In this document: positions 1-5,834 of the stretch, piece after piece | How positions within the stretch are numbered: position 1 is the first letter of the stretch | Layout: every line of letters begins with the position of its first letter | The notes under the pieces: model-generated | Databases searched by the model: none | The model's input: only the letters and a program-made list of their open reading frames with translations | What the model was told of the DNA's origin: nothing | NCBI GenBank assembly: GCA_025351615.1 | Contig: JANXVP010000081.1 | Coordinates: 1-5,834 of the forward strand | Direction: 5' to 3' | DNA from: Ramlibacter sp. | GTDB taxonomy: Bacteria; Pseudomonadota; Gammaproteobacteria; Burkholderiales; Burkholderiaceae_C | Length of the DNA: 5,834 nucleotides | Position numbers and translations under genes: made by a program

Positions 1-162
1 CTCGATCTGCACTGTGTCGCCCTCGCGGCCATCGCGCAACAGCACGATGCGGGTCTCATCCTCGTAGCGCAGCGGCAGGTGCAGCGCCAGGTCGATGTCG
101 CGGCCCAGCCCCAGCTTGAGCAATGCTTTTTGCGGGGCCGACAGGGCCTGGGACAGGGGCAT
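1..162 (-). CDS. recG: RecG ATP-dependent DNA helicase, N-terminal fragment (continues past the left edge)
   Basis: Reading the minus strand from an ATG at 162-160 gives 54 codons, open to base 1. The peptide begins [20 protein letters not shown] and goes on to [17 protein letters not shown], which I recognise as the start of RecG: the 'L..LG...[11 protein letters not shown]' segment that precedes the wedge (OB-fold) domain. RecG is a superfamily 2 helicase that remodels stalled replication forks and branched DNA in the cytoplasm. The wedge, helicase motifs and TRG motif would lie outside the window, so activity cannot be judged. A purine-rich stretch (GAAGAAGG, 182-175 region) lies about 12 bases upstream of the ATG and could serve as a ribosome binding site, with slightly long spacing. 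The gene is divergent from queA, with 91 bases between the two starts. The identification comes from a short segment, but the motif is characteristic. Confidence 0.87.
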   Translation of the reverse strand, partial: MPLSQALSAPQKALLKLGLGRDIDLALHLPLRYEDETRIVLLRDGREGDTVQIE

Positions 163-253
163 GGGACAATTCTGCCTTCTTCCCCTTGTCTCCCTGGCAC
201 AGGCGCCAACCCGCAAGAATGCATCCCCTCCACGATGCATCCCGGCCTACAGC
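163..253. promoter_or_regulatory. Divergent recG/queA intergenic region
   Basis: These 91 bases separate the divergent recG and queA start codons, so promoters for both transcripts should lie here or just inside the coding ends. I could not find a convincing sigma-70 pair in either direction: TTGTCT at 186-191 has no acceptable -10 box at normal spacing. The recG side has a purine-rich Shine-Dalgarno-like stretch. The queA side has no recognisable ribosome binding site in the 20 bases before its ATG. The region also holds a 9-base direct repeat, listed separately. Confidence 0.45.
219..243. repeat. 9-base direct repeat ATGCATCCC, two copies
   Basis: ATGCATCCC occurs at 219-227 and again at 235-243, with starts 16 bases apart, just ahead of the queA start at 254. 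Each copy contains the palindrome ATGCAT. The spacing is about one and a half helical turns, so the copies would face different sides of the DNA. It could be a paired protein-binding site or chance; nothing else supports an operator. Confidence 0.4.
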
Positions 254-2459
<2,206 letters not shown>

Positions 2460-2460
2460 C

Positions 2461-2486
2461 GTTTGCGATGTTGTCAGGTCGCAAGC
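2461..2486. terminator. Inverted repeat at the convergent junction, possible bidirectional terminator
   Basis: GTTTGCGA (2461-2468) can pair with TCGCAAGC (2479-2486), giving an 8-pair stem with one G-T wobble and a 10-base loop. It begins two bases after the tgt stop codon, and its loop contains the stop codon of the opposing gene (2476-2474). Placement between two convergent ends is what a shared terminator would show. No T-tract follows on either strand, so it is not a canonical intrinsic terminator and may be weak or accidental. Confidence 0.35.
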
Positions 2487-4414
2487 AGCTGGCTCACCCG
2501 CTGGCGCAGCATTTCGGGCTGCGCCACCACCGCCGGAATCGGTGCTCCGATCGTCAGTCCCAGCCGGTTGAACATGCCGCGCCGGAATGGCCGCACCATC
2601 GCGCCGCCCCGCTCGATGCGGCTGAAGAATGAGCCCCACAGGTTGGTCAATGCCATCGGGATCACCGGTGCGGGCTGGCGCTCGAGGATTTTCATGATGC
2701 CGCCCTTGAACTCCTGCAGCGTGCCGTCCTGCGTGATGCCGCCTTCGGGAAAGATCCCCAGCAGATCGCCGTCCCGCAAGACCTGGGCCGCTGCCTCGAA
2801 AGCCGCCTCGTAGGCCACAGGATCTTCCGCGCGAGGGGCGATCGGAATTGCCTTGGCCAGCCGGAACAGCCAGCCCAGCACCGATACCTTGAAGATACGG
2901 TGGTCCATCAGGAAGCGGATCGGGCGCGGGCTCGCAGCCATCAGCAGCACGGCGTCGACGAAGCTCACGTGGTTGGACACCAGGATTGCGGCCCCGGACA
3001 GCGGAATGTTTTCTTCGCCTTCGACCCTGAAGCGGTACGCGACATTCGCCATGAACCAGGCCACGAAGCGCAGCAGGTATTCCGGCACCAGCATGAAGAT
3101 GTAGAACGCCACCACTGCGTTGGCGATGCCGACCAGCAGGAAAATCTGCGCAATGGTTGCGCCGACCTTCAACAGCAGGCCGGCGAGGATGGAACTGCCG
3201 ATCATGAAGAGCGCGTTCAGGATGTTGTTGGCGGCGATGATGCGGGCCCGGTGGGTCGGCTGCGCACGCAGCTGGATCAGGGCGTACATGGGCACGCTGT
3301 ACAGCCCCGCGAACAGGCTGAGCAGCGCAAGGTCGGCCATCACCCGCCAGTGAGCGGCGACTCCGACGAACTGCAACAGGGTGAAGGCGGCCCCCGCAAG
3401 CTGGCCGGCTCGCGGCTCCAATCCGCGAGAAGCGAAGTACAGGTCGATCGCGAACACCGTCATGCCGATGGCGCCTAGCGGCACCAGTCCGATCTCCACA
3501 TGACGCCGCGACAGCACTTCGCACAGCAGCGAGCCGGTCGCGATGCCGATCGAAAACACCACCAGCAGCAGCGATGCGACCTGCTCGTCACCGTGCAGGA
3601 CTTCCTTGGCGAAACTGGGAAACTGGCTGAGAAACACCGCGCCGAAGAACCACATCCAGCTGATGCCGAGCAGCGAACGGAACACGACGATGTTCTGGTG
3701 CGCGAGCTTCAGGTTGCGCCAGGTTTCGCTCACCGGATTCCAGTTGATCCTCAATCCCGGATCGGTGGCCGGCGTTGCTGGAATGAACTGCGCGATGGTG
3801 CGGCCAACCAGCGCCAGCACCACGCACGCGATCGCCACGTCGTGCCGGCCGACATCCGGAATCGCGACCAGGACTCCACCCGCGACATTGCCCAGCAAGA
3901 TGGCAACGAACGTGCCCATCTCCACCATTCCGTTGCCGCCGGTGAGCTCGCGTTCGCCGAGCACCTGCGGCAGATAGGCGAATTTCACCGGACCGAACAA
4001 CGTCGAATGCAAGCCCATGAGGAAGGTGCCGGCGAGCAGCGCAGGCACATTGGCATGCCAGAAGCCCCAGGCCGCCAGCAGCATGATCGCGATCTCAAGG
4101 TTCTTGACGAACCGGATCATGCGGGTCTTGTCGTATTTGTCGGTCAGCTGGCCGCTGGTTGCCGAAAACAGCAGGAAAGGCAGGATGAACAGCGCACCGA
4201 TCACCAGCCCCGCCATCGCCGGCGGCATCCAGCCGACCTGCAGCTGGTACGTCACCATGACGGTGAAGGCGAACTTGAACAGGTTGTCGTTGGCGGCGCC
4301 GGAGAACTGGGTCCAGAAGAAGGGGGCGAAGCGGCGCTGCCCGAGCAACGCGAACTGGTTCGGGTGCTCGTGCCCAGCGGTCTGGGCAACGCCCTGGGCA
4401 GTGACAGTGCTCAT
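2474..4414 (-). CDS. MFS transporter-PlsC acyltransferase fusion (LplT/Aas-like, lysophospholipid handling)
   Basis: This 646-residue inner-membrane protein has two parts. Residues about 25-455 form an MFS transporter of the LplT type, with QFSGAANDNLFKFAF (36-50), SGQLTDKYDKTRMIRFVKN (87-105) and STLFGPVKFAYLPQVLGERE (137-156), and many hydrophobic segments. Residues about 462-646 form a cytoplasmic PlsC-type acyltransferase: NHVSFVD (His482, Asp487; the HX4D catalytic pair), RFLMDHRIF (500-508), FPEGGIT (555-561) and VIPMALTN (584-591). In E. coli, LplT flips lysophospholipids inward and Aas re-acylates them, so the fusion probably does both. The acyl-ACP synthetase domain of Aas is absent, leaving the acyl donor open (acyl-ACP or acyl-CoA from elsewhere). 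The ATG at 4414 was chosen because it lies 10 bases after the upstream stop, with GATGAG just ahead. A longer frame to 4489 would overlap that gene. Substrate is inferred. Confidence 0.88.
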   Translation of the reverse strand: MSTVTAQGVAQTAGHEHPNQFALLGQRRFAPFFWTQFSGAANDNLFKFAFTVMVTYQLQVGWMPPAMAGLVIGALFILPFLLFSATSGQLTDKYDKTRMIRFVKNLEIAIMLLAAWGFWHANVPALLAGTFLMGLHSTLFGPVKFAYLPQVLGERELTGGNGMVEMGTFVAILLGNVAGGVLVAIPDVGRHDVAIACVVLALVGRTIAQFIPATPATDPGLRINWNPVSETWRNLKLAHQNIVVFRSLLGISWMWFFGAVFLSQFPSFAKEVLHGDEQVASLLLVVFSIGIATGSLLCEVLSRRHVEIGLVPLGAIGMTVFAIDLYFASRGLEPRAGQLAGAAFTLLQFVGVAAHWRVMADLALLSLFAGLYSVPMYALIQLRAQPTHRARIIAANNILNALFMIGSSILAGLLLKVGATIAQIFLLVGIANAVVAFYIFMLVPEYLLRFVAWFMANVAYRFRVEGEENIPLSGAAILVSNHVSFVDAVLLMAASPRPIRFLMDHRIFKVSVLGWLFRLAKAIPIAPRAEDPVAYEAAFEAAAQVLRDGDLLGIFPEGGITQDGTLQEFKGGIMKILERQPAPVIPMALTNLWGSFFSRIERGGAMVRPFRRGMFNRLGLTIGAPIPAVVAQPEMLRQRVSQLLAT

Positions 4415-4424
4415 CTCATCGCGC

Positions 4425-5552
4425 TCAGAGCAGGCTGCTTGGACCCGTGTCCAGCACCCTCGACGGGACCATGCCGCCGCTGTCGCCAAAATCGCTGTCG
4501 TCGCCGGCCAGCAACGTGTCCTGTTCGGGCGCCTGGGTCGCGCCGTTCAATTGCAGCTCCGGCGTGGGCCGCTGCAACTGCTCCTTGAACTCGGTGCGCA
4601 ACAGGTTGCGCGTGCGCAGCCAGTAGTCGGCACGGCGGGTCTGGCGGGCCCGCTTTTCCGGCGACAGTGCGGTTGCCGCGAGCTTGTCGTCGGAGTTGAG
4701 CGGAAGCACCATCCAGCCGTGCGCGCCCCTGGCCGCTTCAAAGTGGCTCCAGATCGCACCGTAGCTCTTCTCGATCTGCACGCCCACGTCGCGATTCCGG
4801 GGCCTCCAGCGATACGGCGCGCGCCGCAGGGGATGGCGCGTCGGGTCCAGCCCCACCAGCCGCAGGCCCCAGAAGCGCGCCAGCTCCTGCGCGACCCGCA
4901 CCATCAGCACCGCCGGCTTCCACCCGTTCAAGGCCTGGCTCAGTTCGACCGGCGACAGCCGGAGCACTGGATGGCGCTGGCCTCGCACGCCGCCAATCAC
5001 GAAGCAGCCCTGGCCGTCGATGCGAAACCGGCTGAAGGCAAGCGTCGCGACTTCGACCGGTGCGGCGCGTTGCTGAACTTCGACAGCGCGTAGCAGCACC
5101 AGGGCCAGCAACAGTTCGCCTTCGGGGCTTTGCGGCGGCGAGCGCTGCAATTGCAGCCTCATGTATTCGTAACCGCGCGGGGCCGGCAGCGTTGCCAGCA
5201 CTAGCGGCTGGCCCGACGTGATTTGCTGGAAAGCGGCCGGTTTCAAAGCGGCCTCGAGCCAGTCGGCGTGGTCGATCAGCTGCACCACCCGGGTACTGAG
5301 GCTGGTGCCGCTGTGGACGTACGGGCGAACAGCGCGCAGGTATTCGGCCGGCAGGTCGGTGATGATGCCGCGCGAGCGCAGTTCGAACACCATCGCCATC
5401 CAGCGCCGCATGGCCTTGCCATGCCAAAGGACCGCCCGCAATGCGCGAGCGCCCAGCACAAGGCGGGAGAAGCCACCGCCGGATGCGGGGCTCAAAGCCC
5501 ATCCAACGCCATTCCAGATGCCGGGCATCCGGTTCGAAGAGGCCAATGCCAT
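4425..5552 (-). CDS. DUF535 (VirK/YbjX family) protein
   Basis: This 375-residue protein belongs, by motif recognition, to DUF535, the family of enterobacterial VirK and YbjX. Visible family-type segments are FRIDGQGCFVIGGVRGQR (176-193), LSQALNGWKPAVLMVRVAQE (204-223), the YGAIWSHF...GWMVLPL region (264-285) and the end block LSPEKRARQTRRADYWLRTR (296-315). No signal peptide or membrane segment is evident. In Salmonella and Shigella, relatives are tied to virulence and envelope traits such as peptide resistance, but the biochemical activity is unknown. Beyond residue 320 there is a 55-residue Gln/Asp/Gly/Ser-rich tail that looks disordered. The ATG at 5552 lies six bases after the FIST stop. 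Met9 (5528) is an alternative, and neither has a good ribosome binding site, so coupled translation is likely. It shares an operon with the transporter-acyltransferase 10 bases downstream. Confidence 0.83.
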   Translation of the reverse strand: MALASSNRMPGIWNGVGWALSPASGGGFSRLVLGARALRAVLWHGKAMRRWMAMVFELRSRGIITDLPAEYLRAVRPYVHSGTSLSTRVVQLIDHADWLEAALKPAAFQQITSGQPLVLATLPAPRGYEYMRLQLQRSPPQSPEGELLLALVLLRAVEVQQRAAPVEVATLAFSRFRIDGQGCFVIGGVRGQRHPVLRLSPVELSQALNGWKPAVLMVRVAQELARFWGLRLVGLDPTRHPLRRAPYRWRPRNRDVGVQIEKSYGAIWSHFEAARGAHGWMVLPLNSDDKLAATALSPEKRARQTRRADYWLRTRNLLRTEFKEQLQRPTPELQLNGATQAPEQDTLLAGDDSDFGDSGGMVPSRVLDTGPSSLL

Positions 5553-5558
5553 GCAGGA

Positions 5559-5834
5559 TCAGTTCGCGGGAGACCGGAACACTGTCAAAACCCCAGTGTA
5601 GCCATACAGATGATGCCGGGCAATTTCACCGCCGGCAAAGAAGCCCACGAGCGGCACGTCGCCCAGGGCATGGCGAATGATTTGCAGTTCGGCGCTCGGC
5701 CCGCCGAAGTGCGGGCCGCCGCGGCCCGCGCAACTGACGTACACGGCGCCGGCGATGTACTGCTCGGTGTTAGGCGCCGACAGCGCCTGCGTTCCGGCCA
5801 ATGCCGCTGCAAAGGTCTGGGGCAGCTCTTGCGG
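5559..5834 (-). CDS. FIST-domain protein, C-terminal fragment (continues past the right edge)
   Basis: The minus strand is open from base 5834 to the TGA at 5561-5559, giving the last 91 residues of a longer protein. The segment GAVYVSCAGRGGPHFGGPSA, followed by LGDVPLVGFFAGGEIARHHL and YGYTGVLTVF, is the characteristic end of a FIST_C domain ('sCagRg...E...lg.vPlvGFfa.GEi'). FIST domains are predicted ligand-binding sensory modules, often found alone or coupled to signalling domains. Small molecules such as amino acids have been proposed as ligands, but this is not generally proven. Nothing follows the domain, so any FIST_N or output region would lie upstream, outside the window. There is no ATG near the edge; a TTG at 5801-5799 is inside the domain and is not the start. 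The stop is six bases from the DUF535 start, which implies cotranscription. The operon promoter is not in the window. Confidence 0.85.
   Translation of the reverse strand, partial: PQELPQTFAAALAGTQALSAPNTEQYIAGAVYVSCAGRGGPHFGGPSAELQIIRHALGDVPLVGFFAGGEIARHHLYGYTGVLTVFRSPAN

Noticed and set aside
165..190. Short inverted repeat GACAA/TTGTC in the recG-queA gap
   Set aside because: Five base pairs with a 16-base loop is expected by chance.
95..253. Upstream extension of queA to an ATG at 95
   Set aside because: The added 53 residues resemble no QueA N-terminus and would overlap the recG coding start. [11 protein letters not shown] at 254 fits the family.
4415..4489. Upstream extension of the MFS/PlsC gene to 4489
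   Set aside because: It would overlap the DUF535 gene by about 65 bases and adds unrelated residues. The ATG at 4414 gives a normal 10-base intergenic gap.
3500..4588. Plus-strand frame antisense to the MFS transporter
   Set aside because: Its translation is Gln/His/Arg-rich, typical of the complement of a GC-rich membrane-protein gene. The other strand has clear LplT-like motifs.
4017..5093. Plus-strand frame antisense to the DUF535 and MFS genes
   Set aside because: It spans two well-supported minus-strand genes and shows no motif of its own.
5559..5801. Treating the FIST fragment as a complete 80-residue gene starting at TTG 5801
   Set aside because: The frame stays open to the window edge, and the FIST_C fold needs far more upstream sequence.

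Overview
The window is GC-rich, densely coded bacterial DNA, most likely from a betaproteobacterium of the order Burkholderiales (Comamonadaceae or a nearby family). This assignment rests on remembered family resemblance of RecG, QueA and Tgt, and on recG lying divergent to queA-tgt. No search was run. Five genes and one short divergent intergenic region fill the window. I see no tRNA, rRNA, CRISPR array, insertion sequence or phage remnant.

Left part (1-2459): the first 54 codons of recG run off the left edge on the minus strand. They are divergent from a tight two-gene operon, queA-tgt, on the plus strand. Tgt exchanges guanine-34 of GUN-anticodon tRNAs for preQ1, and QueA then builds epoxyqueuosine from the preQ1-modified base. 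Both are full length with their catalytic residues intact. Tgt carries two small loop insertions compared with the E. coli and Zymomonas enzymes, one of them inside the zinc site.

Right part (2474-5834): three minus-strand genes converge on tgt and are spaced by only 6 and 10 bases, so they probably form one operon entering from the right edge. In transcription order they are the C-terminal end of a FIST-domain protein (putative small-molecule sensor), a DUF535 (VirK/YbjX family) protein, and a 646-residue fusion of an LplT-like MFS transporter with a PlsC-type acyltransferase. The fusion resembles the E. coli LplT/Aas lysophospholipid repair system without the acyl-ACP synthetase domain. VirK/YbjX proteins are linked to the cell envelope in enterobacteria, so the trio may be an envelope-lipid maintenance module with a sensory partner. 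That is inference.

The queA-tgt part is ordinary. The FIST-DUF535-MFS/PlsC cluster is the most interesting part of the window, but I cannot show that it is undescribed.
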